From assembly GCF_037975245.1 (NCBI RefSeq), contig NC_092568.1, positions 36,299,001-36,363,000 on the forward strand: a stretch of DNA of 64,000 bases, read 5' to 3'. Source of the DNA: Apostichopus japonicus. Its lineage: Eukaryota > Echinodermata > Holothuroidea > Aspidochirotida > Stichopodidae. Numbering within the stretch: position 1 is the first letter of the stretch; each line of letters starts with the position of its first letter. Of the stretch, positions 50,501 through 59,921 are shown one piece after another. The notes under the pieces were generated by a model, which worked only from the letters and a program-made list of their open reading frames with translations, ran no database searches and had not been told where the DNA came from. Made by a program: the position numbers and the translations under genes.

Positions 50501-53500
50501 CAATCTTCGGTAAGGCGACAGTGCAACCGTTCTCGGAATGCGCCTTTCCGCCGTCGCTTGGACATGGATCAGTCTTTGTTGTCTTCTCCTGTTTCTCGTA
50601 ATATCTAGAGAAAGTATCGCTCCTCTGTTCCATGTCTGTAGCACCGCATGCACTGTCTCCAACACTGAAGTGGCCAGCGGGGACACTCCTAGGCGAGTCG
50701 CCATCATCAATGGCATCGATCGGTCGTGGATCTGTAAGCTGCCGATTAATTACGGATGTAAGCGAAGGACCGGTGGCATTAAAATCGTCGGGCATGACAA
50801 GGGACTCACCACTGCTGATAACCACACGTCTTTTGTCGTTAATGTGTTCTTTCTTTGTTTCACGCCAGGAGAGATCCTCGTCTTCTACTGGTTCCGCTCT
50901 CCTCCCATCTAACAGAGAGATACAACGTGTGAACAACTTCATACCTTTGTTGCAGATAATACATGATTAAAATCCAGTGTTTATATATTTTTTCATAAAG
51001 TATTACTTTACTTCACAAATATGATTTAGAAAGACACTATAAAAAAAATATTTCACAACTCAATTTGCCAACAAATCATATGACATTATCACTCTATTGT
51101 TGGTCAGAAGCATTTGCAAAACTAGAGCAGCATTGCTGCAGGATCTCAGGTTATTTTTGCAAAGTGAAAACAAGATTCAAGGTGGCTGGAATATATATTG
51201 CTCACATCGCCCAGAAAGCCAATCCACTTTGTGATTCCGTGCCAAATTTCACAGAGGAACATTTTAAGTGTAACTGCAGACAACAAAAAGTTGGGTGTTA
51301 TTCTGATAACAAGAGTATAAACATGGAGTTTAAAGACTGCACGCAGAGAAAGACTCACCATCAAAGATCTGCTTCAGATTAAATGCTAACTCATCTAGTT
51401 TCTCTGGATCTATATCCAGAAAACATCTCTCCGTGATCGTTACCCCCAGGCTCCTGGAATACCCCTGGACATCTTCAAGCAATATACGTTCCGTCAGGAA
51501 CGTGACTTGAGGAGGCTTCATGCCACTGGTTCTTGCACATATCCTCCCTGCCAAAATAAAAACATATTAATGTCATAGTCCTACCAGATTCATCAGAATT
51601 AGGTAACCCTGTAAAAGCTGGTTGGTGTTAAACTTATTTCAGATACAGCAGACAGACACAGTAGAAATGTATTGGTAAATGAAGCCATGGTATATTAGAT
51701 ATATATATATACACAATGAAGTCATCAGAAGTTCAAGGAGTTCCTTTGATAGGATAGGATAAACCCTTCACATGCACATCAGAAGTGCAGCAGAATTACT
51801 ATACAAAAGAGGTATCTTATTATTAATTGACAATGACAATGACAATGAATAATAGTGATAAATTGTATATATTTAAATATTCAACGGTTGAATTGTACCC
51901 TATTTCTGAGCCAGTCAGAGGCTGAATAACAACTTACCAAATTCATCAAGTTCACCACTCTCTTTTAGAAGTTCAAGGAGTTCCTTTGATAGGATAAGCA
52001 CCACCCTGAAATGTCCACTGCTTAATCCCTTCATCTGCATCATAACCTTTTTAACGGAGTCATCTTTACCTGTTTAGGCAAAATAATCAGGTAAGTTTGT
52101 TAACTTTGTTCATACTGCATGTCACAAATATTTCAAAGCAAACTATATTGCTGCTGTACAAAGGGTTGATCTAGAGTGCACTTTCCATTACCATGAGCTG
52201 ATTGAGGCCTATGATTTTTATAAACAATCTTCCTTCACCATAGCGATGCGACCACAAATCTTTTCTGGACCAGATCAAGGCAGTTTCTTCTTGGTGTAGT
52301 GTGTGGGGGGGATGGGGAGGGTGGGAGGCATGGAACACGGGAGTGAAATATTTTGTGTATGTTTTGAAACCAGGCCAAAAATTTTACACTAAAAGCCGCT
52401 TGCTAAAAACTGCCAGTGCTTCAAAAAATCTACCGACTTAAATCAAGTTCTCACAGGCACATTTCCTATTTTGCAATACACATCAGTTACCGTAGTACAG
52501 GCTTTAAAAAGCATGCCAATAATATCTGCTAAATCATATGAGGTTATGTTATTAATGATGGGAACCGACCAAAAAGAATTACTACCCTGTCTAGAAATTT
52601 GTAAAATCACAAACATAGTTCTCTACTTTCAGTTACATTTTAATTTTGACGTACTGATAGGCAGAGAAAAAATTCATTTGTATATTTCCATAAGTGCATC
52701 ATTTGGTGATATTCCCTTCTATCTTGATGTACTTAAGGGTAAATTTTGGTGAAAATATCTCACTAACCCTGCCTGTGCACACTGTACTGCATAGCCTAAG
52801 CAATCTCTCCGCCTTGCTTACTCGCACGTTTCCACGTTGCAACAAAACTTGACCTTTGTACTTTTGAGCAGCTCGTAAGTTGACCACCCTTGTGTCAACT
52901 GCGTTTATTTAGCTTTACATGTGCACACTGTACTGCATAGCCTATGTAATCTCTCCGCATTGCGTACTTGCACGCTTCCATTGCTACAAAACTTGACCTT
53001 TGTACTCTTAAGCAGCTAGCGAGTAGACCACCCACGTGTTGAATTTAGTGGAACTGTCTCAACAAAAGTTGAAAAGAAGTATTCCATACTTGAAAGAAAC
53101 AAGCAACATGTGATTGGTCCGTAATAACACAAGAGGCATTAACCATTTAACAATAAACGTCGACTGATGTAGTTTATGCAGACCTTCTAGCTAGTCTACA
53201 AATTCCTGAGACCTCTAGATGCGCTAGCCTTAGTGCACAGCAATGATAGAACAGGTTGGATGAAACAGCCGTAAAGCATCTCCTATTGCTTAATTAGAGC
53301 AATTATACCCCAACAACTACTTAAAGGAATTATTCAATCATGCAAACTACAATTTTTGGCAAAATTCAATGGCATTTAGCCAGTAAATTGCCCAATGCTT
53401 CAAGCCCTGGACACTGATGAACGATTGATAAGGTACTTGCACTGCGTTGCTTCACAATATATATTTCCATGCCGAGAAACATTACTACGAGAAACGACTG

Positions 53501-56500
53501 CTTTAGTAAGTATTGTGTTTTGAATACAAAATGGCCAACTCACCAGACTTGAAGAATGTGAAATAGTGGGGCGATGCTTCTTCACGCATGTATATCATGA
53601 GGCGGGTTGCTAACTGGGTCACAATCTCCAGTTGACCAGTGCCAAAGTAAACGATGGAGACTATGAAGAAATGATGAACATTCGTTTATGTCAATATCAC
53701 TTCAGAACAGGTAAAATATAAATAAACACCATTGTTTTGCTTATTAATGTTAAGTGCATGTTGTACAAAGATTTGCTTAGGTATCTACATTTTTCAAAAT
53801 TTGTGGAACCATCAATGCCACACCAGAAGAGAGAATAGATGCCATTATTTCCATTTGTTGTTCAAAAAAATTTGCTTTGGTAGATCTATGTTAGATGTTA
53901 AACAAGAGAGATCAGTTACACAAGTTGGGATGTTGGTGGAACTAGCATCACTTACAGTGTGGTTCTGTTATACTAATGGTATGCACTATTAATACTACTG
54001 ATTATTAAAACCCATTCATTAATACTACTGGAGAAGGCCCTGGTCCTTCTTAACTATCTTCTATGGCTAACACTTGTTCCTCTTTATTTTTCACTGCTTG
54101 GGAAACATGTGCATGGCAGTACCTATCACATTCTTTTGCATATGCTGTAATGTGAATTCATAAATGATGTGATTTCATGTATACATATACATGGATGGTA
54201 TAGACCATAATTTAAGTACATCAATTGTGTGCAGTTGTACTAGAGAGAAACTGACAAACTTAATTTCCATTTATTCTGTTCATTAAGAATAAGAACACCT
54301 GCTTTATATTATTCTTTCGTTTATCAAAGATCATCGAGATGATTTCCAATACAGATAATTTCCAATCATCTGAAGATGTCTGTTAACAAACTTGCCTAAA
54401 GTAAACTTCCACCTCCGAAAAACCGTCTCAACTGATACACATCGGATCAAAGTACAAGCACGTCGTCAGTAGTATGGAGATTCTGCAGCATTGCTGCTCT
54501 AGTTTATAGAGCACTGCTCTAGCTAATAGAGCACTGCTCTAGCTTATAAAATCCTAGTTTTGATAAAGTGGCAAACTACTGTCATTTTTTCAGGGAATAA
54601 TTTATTCTAACATATAAAGATAAATCTCTTCGGGGATTAAAATTAATTCCAATCCAGATAATTCCAAAAGATAACATCATGGTTCAAGATAAACACAGGT
54701 ATATATACATATACCAGGCTGGAAGCCAGTTATTTAACGCTGCTTAGCAGGCATCTGCGAAACTTCTAAAAAACAACTAGTTATGACTAGTAATTTCTTC
54801 TGAAATTCTGAAGTTAAAAAATTATGATATACTTACGGCCAGGAAAGGGTAATTCGTTGACGACACCGAGGTCCTTTCCTATGTCTGTGCAACTGCTGCT
54901 CCGGTGGGGTACATCAACTGGTTCTGGGTCTGGAAAGGCACTAGGAAGAGTTGCAGCATCCCCTGCATAACAAAGAAGAACAACAACCAGAATGCAAATA
55001 TGCAACTTGGTTTCGATGATTTAACATAAGCAGTTTTCTTCAGGAATCTAACGTAAAATATAATGAGGGTGAACATGTTTACAAGGGTTTCATGATTTGA
55101 CATTTTATGACCCTAAATGACCTTTGACCTCCACCAAAAACAAAAGTCTTCCTTGGCTTTAATAGCCAAGCTTCCCATCTGGAGATATCGTGTTTACAAG
55201 GTTTTCACAATTTGACCCCTGGTGACCCCAAATTACCTTTGACTTCGACCAAAAACAATAGGCTTCTTGTACTCAATGTGGTACTTCTACAAGCTAAATT
55301 AGAGGTCTGCCCAAGCTTCCCATCTTGAGATATCGTGTTTACAAGGTTGTAACAATTTGACCCCTGGTGATCCCAAATTACCTTTGACTTCGACCAAAAA
55401 CAATAGGCTTCTTGTACTCAATGTGGTACTTCTACAAGCTAAATTAGAGGTCTGCCCAAGCTTCCCATCTTGAGATAAATCTTGAGATAAAGGCAGGTTA
55501 CAAAATCAAAGTGCTTGCAGTTTGGCAAGAGCCAAAGCCTTCAAAGTCGCATACAGTTTTCACTCACCTAGCCATATCTTCTGAACAGCTTCCACAAGGT
55601 TACCCATATCAGTCGGAGCAAAAGCACCCATTGACACGCCATGGGCGAAACTTTCACTCAAGTTCTTGTACTTGATGTTGAGAGTAGCTTTCACTAGATT
55701 TATATCACTTATTACTGCCCACAGAATTGCAATTGGCTTGCCTGAACCTCCTCCAAGCTTTGCATTTTTCTTCAGAAGATCTAAGAAAAAAATGTGAAGT
55801 GTAAAAGATAAACGCATAGGCAAATACTACCAAAGGCTGCAAATGCACTGAAAAAGCAAGTTACGCAAAGCAGCTCCCCAGAGGGTGACTTCCTATGTAA
55901 AGAAAAATAGCAAAACTGTCATTGTAGTGTTTCTCAAACGGTAACGTTCAGAAAATGGGTCATGAACGTTGTGAAAAACAAGTGCTGTTTGATTTTTGCT
56001 GTCAAAGCTAATTGTAGTCAACCACGTTGTAGGCTGTTAAATGGCTTTTAGGGACTAAACATTTCCTATGTGAGTGTTAAATAAATGTACCTTTTGTCAA
56101 AACATGTCAAGGCCACCAACTTTCATGGTTGCAGAAAAGGTGCTAGATTTGTCCAAGGTGGCATATATGTGTGTCTTGTTTTTAAGGCCAAACTTCTTCC
56201 CCACCAGCCCCCCTCCCCCCCTCCCTGTTGGATATCTTTCACATTAAAAAAAAGTCACCTTATAACAACCACTTCCGGGGTTAAGAACGAGACAACAAGC
56301 GGTAGTAAGGAACATTTCTGTCCCAGTTTTGAATGTCATGTCGTCTGCTGCCAGAAAATTAACCTTCATGTTCACATTCTATACTGACAGAATATTAGGC
56401 TACTTCATCAAACGCGAAGAGAAACTACATCATTGATACAACAACGACCACATTTACCACATTATATGTACAGTAGATATAAAACCAAACAAAAAATTAC

Positions 56501-59500
56501 CCGAACGTACCTTTCAATGTTCCTTGCAGTTTCCTATCCTCCTTGAATAACTTGAGAAGAGCATCCGTAATGTAGAACACTGAATATGTTCTCTGGTCAA
56601 TCACTCCCTTTAACTGATCAATGATGTGACTTGCCTTGTATTCTGCATGAAAAAGATGTTCAATAAAGGATTAGAGGATTAATTTATTACATGTTTCCAC
56701 TTGATGATATGCATGGCAATCAAACATGATGCAATAGAGTTACAAATAACAACAACCAGGCATGTAGCGAGGAATAAACCAAGGGAGGGGGGAAACTTTA
56801 GGCAAACTATCACAGCCATAGATACGGCATTGCAAACTATCTAAGCGTAGCGCCACCATGAGTTGGCACGAAGTGTAAAAGAAAATTTTGGCTGAAAATG
56901 CCTCCCAGATCGGTGGAAATGGCACTTCCTAGGCCTTGTAAGTTGCTCTTAGCATTTTCTCTTTTGAAATTACTAGCGATATTAAAAAAACATACAAAAA
57001 AATATCCCCAGGGTGGGGGCGGCTGCCCCCTTCGCCCCACCCCCTTGACTATGCGCCTGACAACAACCCATTTCCTGTCAATGTTCCGAAGTAACTTTAG
57101 ATACGAAGTTTGTCGACCATGTTTGAACGCACCGGTCATAGTCCCAAACATTTATCCACAGGTTGGTCGTGGGGGATATATCAGCAGTGCAAATTTTCTG
57201 AAAACTTTCATAAGTGGATATTAATCTAGATATTGTGGCTTTTAACTTCCCATGATTTCTCCTTTTTTTCTTGGCAAACTATACTTTTCTTATCAATGGT
57301 TCGTCAAGAAAAATTAGCAACTTGGCTACCTCAAAACACCACCAGTTTGTTTGCAATGTTCAGTAGAATGTTTTGGTTTTCCATGCCTCTAACTGTTGAA
57401 AGTACACCACAGTAAATCTTAGACTTACCCTTGTCGGTGTCAAAATCTGCCTTCCCTGGAAGCTTGAGATGTGTTTCTAACGCAATTGCTAACTTTCGAA
57501 TGACTGATTCGAGATCCACTTCAGCATGTATAATTTGTACTGGAAAACAAAAAATATCAACATTATTTGGTTACTAACTTCCTGAAATGGAAAGCTGCAT
57601 GTGTTTAGTTGTTGTGATGATCAAATGAAGAATTAAGCAGAGTGGTTTCAGTGATGCTACATGAATAATCTTATATGAAAGTGACACACTAGGCTGTAGG
57701 GTATAGCCAGGATGAACAACATACTTTAATATAAGTAGTATATAGCAAAAGGCAATTGAGATATGACAAACAATATTCACATTGGTAGCTGATGACCAGA
57801 TGGAAACTTTTCTAGTATTCAGAATACAGATTGATCTCAGATACCAAGTACAACAGGCTTCTTCTACTCAATGTGGTACACCTACAAGCTGTACATTAAA
57901 CAGGCAGCGGGCAAACTGTCCCCAAGATTTTGTGTCTGGTTTGCCTCTAAAACATCTAACTAGGCCACATTTAATATTCGTAAACGGTGTCTGGTCAGTT
58001 CCCCAACACATCCAAATATTTGTTGGCACTTATTTTGACAATTGTGACATACAACGGAAAACTTCAACAAAGCAAGCAAAGATATAATACCAATTATTCA
58101 TCATGATATCATCCATTCCAATACATTAAGCATGTACAAACGGTACGTTTCATTACACACCTTTGTGCACACTAAAGTCAATGGAGTTTTGGTCCAGACT
58201 TCTTGATTCATATCTACGGATGCCATTAAGCTGATTTCCAATTGCCAACAGCCTCTCCTATTCTAAAAAGGCGTAACGCACATGTTATCTGATAGAATTG
58301 CCAGTGGGAGATACCATAGATTATAAAACAAGGTTCCACAATAGATTGTAGAATTCAGAGTAGCTGCAGAATACCCCGCTGGATCCGAGATTGTGGATTT
58401 GACGGAGACGAACAACATCCAACGCAGTACTTATATTGTGCTTGAGTAGATGGCGCTATTATAGTATTCTTAAGATTATTGGACTTTGATATTTTTTCGA
58501 ATGTACAATGATATACTTGTAAAACGGGCGATATCCAACGGGGTACCTGGTCCGTTTTTGTTTCTGTTGCCGACAAACCAACAGGCTACGCAGTCATTCT
58601 GTAAAGGAAAGTAAAGCCTGAGGATGTGGGGTGACATCCAACGGGAACGTGGGGATTTGGGGCGACATCCAACGGGCCACTGGGTCTAGCTTTGTTTTTA
58701 AGTAAACCCAACGGGCTACGAAGTCAGAAGTGGTGGAATGGGGGTTGAAGTATTTAGTGGCGACGAACCAACGGGCTACGAAGTCAGAAGTTGTGGAATG
58801 GGGGTTGAAGAATTTAGTGGCTAAGAGCCAACGGGCTACGAAGTCATTCTTTATATAGTAAAGTATACACAAAAATGTTTTTAAAGTTAAGTAAACCGTA
58901 AGGTCTGGGGCGACATCCAACGGGCTACGGTTACCCTAACCCCTAACCCTAAAAGAATTTAGTGGCTACGAGCCAACCGGCTACGAAGTCATTCTTTATA
59001 GTAAAGTATACACATGTTTCCGTAAATAAGTTAGCGCCATCTCTCACTTATCCACTTTTACCTCGTAGCCCGTGACACCTATTTTGGTTAAGTTTCAATA
59101 ACGCAGGGTATTCGACAGCTATGCCTAGAATTCAATGCAATAATGATCGCTATTAACTTAGCAAGTAGCTGATATGGGGTCACTAATGGATTAAGGAGCA
59201 TTAGTTTTCTGCAATGAAGACGACAACAGATTTTGGAATAAATAGGCACATTCGCCAGAAAGTGGCTCCTAGTCCAACGCCTCAAAACCTTAATTTCACC
59301 CTTGAACCCAGCTGTGAGAGTAAATACTGAAGAGTTAGCTTGTTATGTTGTGCAGTTGAGCTAAGAGTACTAAGACTAGGGCCATCAAAGCTCAAAGGTG
59401 AGTTGCCTTTTGTTATTAGCCTGAATATGCCTGAATAAAATTACACAATATCTTTGGGAGCACCTGAGCTCACCTATGCATATGAGCAGGAGCTAATGAT

Positions 59501-59921
59501 TAATAAAATCTTTGCGTTCATTTGGTCTACATAGTGCCTAACACAACAATTTTGGCTGTGCCAATTCACTCACACTTTCATAGCCGTCTTCAGTTTCTTG
59601 ACTTTAGTGGCATTAGCCACTACATTTTGGTTTAACATTGGAGTACCTTTTATCGTAAGTTAACAGATCCTACTCTTGTACACCTCGCAGTGCTTCTAAG
59701 AGAGGCCTTGCGCTCCTAGAGAAGTTAGTCTCCTCTTTCTACAGAGCCTAACGTGTCGTTAGGACCAGGCTAGTATAGGCCTAGTACAAAACGTTACAAC
59801 CTACGAAATACAGTGATTTGAAGTAACATTAGCCTAGGCTATCTTAGGCATTGGTAGTATTCCATGTTTTTACTTGCTTACCAGTCTCTATTGGTTTAGA
59901 AGGCACATTAGGTCCTGCCAT
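38234..59921 (-). CDS. Tandem TIR-like / alternative death-domain adaptor-like protein, 15 common exons plus two alternative last exons
   Basis: Whole-gene span of an unrecognised gene. Fifteen common exons (2308 nt) all leave phase 1. The last exon is either 39504-39820 (protein of 874 residues) or 38234-38517 (863 residues), and both totals are multiples of three. Order: short N-terminus; module A (about 14-165); linker (166-207); module B (208-353); disordered Ser/Pro/Gln/His-rich linker (354-769); death domain. Each module predicts as alternating strands and helices, with a DFDTDKG..HIIDQLKG..YSVFYIT run resembling TIR box 2. The TIR-like call is inference. The death domains are close to the MyD88/Pelle type (conserved Trp, FAEEIGV, FERPDVV). 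No signal peptide or membrane segment, so probably cytosolic. It could be an innate-immune or apoptosis adaptor. Confidence 0.85.
39504..39820 (-). CDS. Death-domain gene exon 16a: alternative last exon, death domain A
   Basis: ALNWKHFAEEIGVTSDEISV, DKVFEWIQTNLEDYTVAQFK and FERPDVVKILATIQ, then TAA. The conserved Trp, the FAEEIG turn and the closing R-DVV helix mark a MyD88/Pelle-type death domain. Acceptor CACTCAG, phase 1 entry. AATAAA at 39254-39249. A LINE fragment lies just upstream in the preceding intron. Confidence 0.9.
39857..40219 (-). mobile_element. 5'-truncated CR1/Jockey-like LINE, 3' end of reverse transcriptase ORF
   Basis: Minus-strand frame reads LEKVQRRATRMISSLKFM and then SNRVVNEWNGLPEKVV..ALDKHF, the hallmark C-terminus of CR1/Jockey-clade retrotransposon proteins. 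It ends in a short 3' UTR and a repeated ACTAA tail (39857-39890), typical of 3' microsatellite tails in these LINEs. Dead: only the last 80 or so residues remain. It sits in the intron before death-domain exon 16a. Confidence 0.85.
40316..40645 (+). repeat. Minisatellite, about 22-bp unit
   Basis: Unit GGAATATGGTAATGAAGGGG with small variants, about 14 copies, in the intron between exons 15 and 16a. Confidence 0.9.
40898..40936 (-). CDS. Death-domain gene exon 15: 39-nt exon before the death domain
   Basis: AARPRLMTSQSVP with good splice sites (CGTCAG and GTATGT), phase 1 both sides. It joins either death-domain exon in frame (VPELGHIPSD or VPGNIPVVN). Confidence 0.65.
41301..41913 (+). repeat. 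Minisatellite, about 52-bp unit, about 12 copies
   Basis: Unit contains CAGGTTTGTGGACACTAAAG, GTCTAAGGCTTGAGTGCCCG and TCCGGCCCATAT. In the intron between exons 14 and 15. Confidence 0.93.
42985..43080 (-). CDS. Death-domain gene exon 14: polyglutamine linker exon
   Basis: GPSTFMHHPLPQQQQQQPQG then FLPTQPSPIPSN. Six consecutive Gln, all CAA codons, make this a likely length-polymorphic site. Phase 1 both sides. Confidence 0.78.
43185..43330 (+). repeat. Fragment related to the GTAGCC-type elements
   Basis: CTACGCGCCACCTTGGTTGG and AAATGCCTCCCAGATTGCAG match the interior of 32669-32960 and 56759-57060. The termini are not clear. Confidence 0.6.
43703..43789 (-). CDS. Death-domain gene exon 13: HPAST linker exon
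   Basis: AQRGTYAASQQQHQQQPLNA then VHPASTIQS. Gln-rich, phase 1 both sides. Confidence 0.78.
44190..44335 (+). repeat. Dispersed repeat copy 1
   Basis: Contains TATGGTCTGTGTATT-like, TAGACTA..GGTCCAG and AAACTGGTATGAAAATA words shared with 46235-46375, in the same order. Confidence 0.65.
45669..45764 (-). CDS. Death-domain gene exon 12: PAST linker exon
   Basis: GGMYPMSQFQMAHQQHPGSS then YPGQQPASTSNY. Gln/Pro/Met-rich, phase 1 both sides. Confidence 0.78.
46235..46375 (+). repeat. Dispersed repeat copy 2
   Basis: TCTGAGG..GAACTGCCCTTATGGTCTGTG through TTAAAACTGGTATCAAAAAT matches 44190-44335 with moderate divergence. Confidence 0.65.
46475..46546 (-). CDS. Death-domain gene exon 11: HPAST linker exon
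   Basis: VGVQHGNPPAMTQPVHPAST then FDVNG. A short Pro/Gln/His-rich exon, phase 1 both sides, related to exons 12 and 13 by the PAST core. Confidence 0.78.
46700..48123 (+). repeat. Homogeneous 140-bp tandem array, about 10 copies
   Basis: Copies of CAATAAAGTATCTTG recur at about 46711, 46850, 46986, 47126, 47266, 47406, 47542, 47682, 47822, 47962 and 48102 (period 140, two units shortened by 4 bp). Units are almost identical, with each plus-strand unit carrying AATAAA. The overlapping open frames arise because the unit has few stops, and they are not genes. Located between death-domain exons 10 and 11. Confidence 0.97.
48895..48924 (-). CDS. Death-domain gene exon 10: candidate 30-nt microexon
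   Basis: Bounded by CTTTTCAG and GTAATT, phase 1 in and out, encoding SQVLTFLNHP. It could be skipped without changing frame. The case rests on splice sites and phase alone. Confidence 0.5.
49015..49438. mobile_element. MITE-like element with 13-bp inverted termini
   Basis: AGACCTCCCAGCG at 49015-49027 and its exact complement at 49426-49438. The interior is AT-rich with repeated AAATAAAGGTTT/TTTTAAAGGTTT words. No obvious target duplication. Confidence 0.6.
50081..50908 (-). CDS. Death-domain gene exon 9: long disordered linker
   Basis: An 828-nt exon encoding polar low-complexity sequence (Ser, Asp, Lys, then His/Pro/Asn-rich, e.g. HTHGFHQNHQGAHKHPPMDH). No domain recognised. It probably tethers the TIR-like modules to the death domain. 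Confidence 0.88.
51359..51547 (-). CDS. Death-domain gene exon 8: module B, last part
   Basis: GMKPPQVTFLTERILLEDVQ, LGVTITERCFLDIDPEKLDE and LAFNLKQIFDG. Two strands and a closing helix as in exon 4. 189 nt, phase 1 both sides. Confidence 0.87.
51727..51795 (-). pseudogene. Relic copy of death-domain gene exon 7
   Basis: AGAAGTTCAAGGAGTTCCTT and TGATAGGATA at 51727-51757 are identical to part of exon 7 (about 51968-51997). A weaker match (ACCCTTCACATGCACATCA) follows. No splice sites are preserved. Confidence 0.7.
51938..52069 (-). CDS. Death-domain gene exon 7: module B, middle part
   Basis: DDSVKKVMMQMKGLSSGHFR then VVLILSKELLELLKESGEL. It shares length (132 nt), phase and the LK..L...FRV-strand-LLELLKE pattern with exon 3. 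Confidence 0.88.
52763..53045 (+). repeat. Tandem duplication, period about 155 bp
   Basis: TGTGCACACTGTACTGCATA through AAAACTTGACCTTTGTACT and GACCACCC occurs at about 52763-52905 and 52919-53045. Confidence 0.9.
53544..53660 (-). CDS. Death-domain gene exon 6: module B, first part
   Basis: SIVYFGTGQLEIVTQLATRL then ASPHYFTFFKS. Strand, helix, strand as in exon 2, and also bounded by phase 1 introns. Confidence 0.85.
54837..54962 (-). CDS. Death-domain gene exon 5: linker between modules
   Basis: DAATLPSAFPDPEPVDVPHR and IGKDLGVVNELPFPG, a Pro/Ser-rich linker between the two modules. Phase 1 both sides. Confidence 0.8.
55080..55480 (+). repeat. Tandem repeat, about 150-bp unit of a dispersed family
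   Basis: Unit contains GAGATATCGTGTTTACAAGG, TTTGACCCCTGGTGA and CTTCTTGTACTCAATGTGGT. About 2.5 copies, in the intron between exons 4 and 5. Related single copies lie at about 57845-57890 and 62740-62880. Confidence 0.85.
55568..55780 (-). CDS. Death-domain gene exon 4: module A, last part
   Basis: KPIAILWAVISDINLVKATL and FAPTDMGNLVEAVQKIWL. A strand-rich middle and closing helix. 213 nt, phase 1 in and out. Counterpart of exon 8. Confidence 0.87.
56511..56642 (-). CDS. Death-domain gene exon 3: module A, middle part
   Basis: EYKASHIIDQLKGVID then RTYSVFYITDALLKLFKED. Helix followed by a strand like the SRKTIFVLS strand of TIR domains. 132 nt, exactly the length of its paralogous exon 7. 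Confidence 0.87.
56759..57060 (+). mobile_element. GTAGCC-type non-autonomous element with target duplication
   Basis: Begins GGCATGTAGCGAGG and ends CCTTGACTATGCGCC. Flanked by ACAACAACC on both sides. It shares the interior of the element at 32669-32960, including ATTTTGGCTGAAAATGCCTC. Confidence 0.75.
57429..57539 (-). CDS. Death-domain gene exon 2: module A, first part
   Basis: VQIIHAEVDLESVIRKLAIA then ETHLKLPGKADFDTDKG: a hydrophobic strand, an amphipathic helix, then a DFDTD turn. 111 nt, phase 1 in and out. Counterpart of exon 6. Confidence 0.85.
58400..59065 (+). repeat. CCAACGGGCTACG repeat cluster with telomere-like core
   Basis: At least nine copies of CCAACGGGCTACGAAGTC or variants at irregular 40-100-bp spacing, with GTAACCCTAA-like CCCTAACCCCTAACCCTAAA near 58931-58952 embedded. 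In the intron between exons 1 and 2. Confidence 0.8.
59882..59921 (-). CDS. Death-domain gene exon 1 (start codon)
   Basis: ATG at 59921 in context CAAGATGG encodes MAGPNVPSKPIET and ends phase 1 at a GTAAGC donor. It is short, so the support is the start context, donor quality and the phase match with exon 2. Confidence 0.7.

Noticed and set aside
50138-50970. Plus-strand open frames opposite death-domain exon 9
   Set aside because: Shadows of exon 9. No independent splice or family support.
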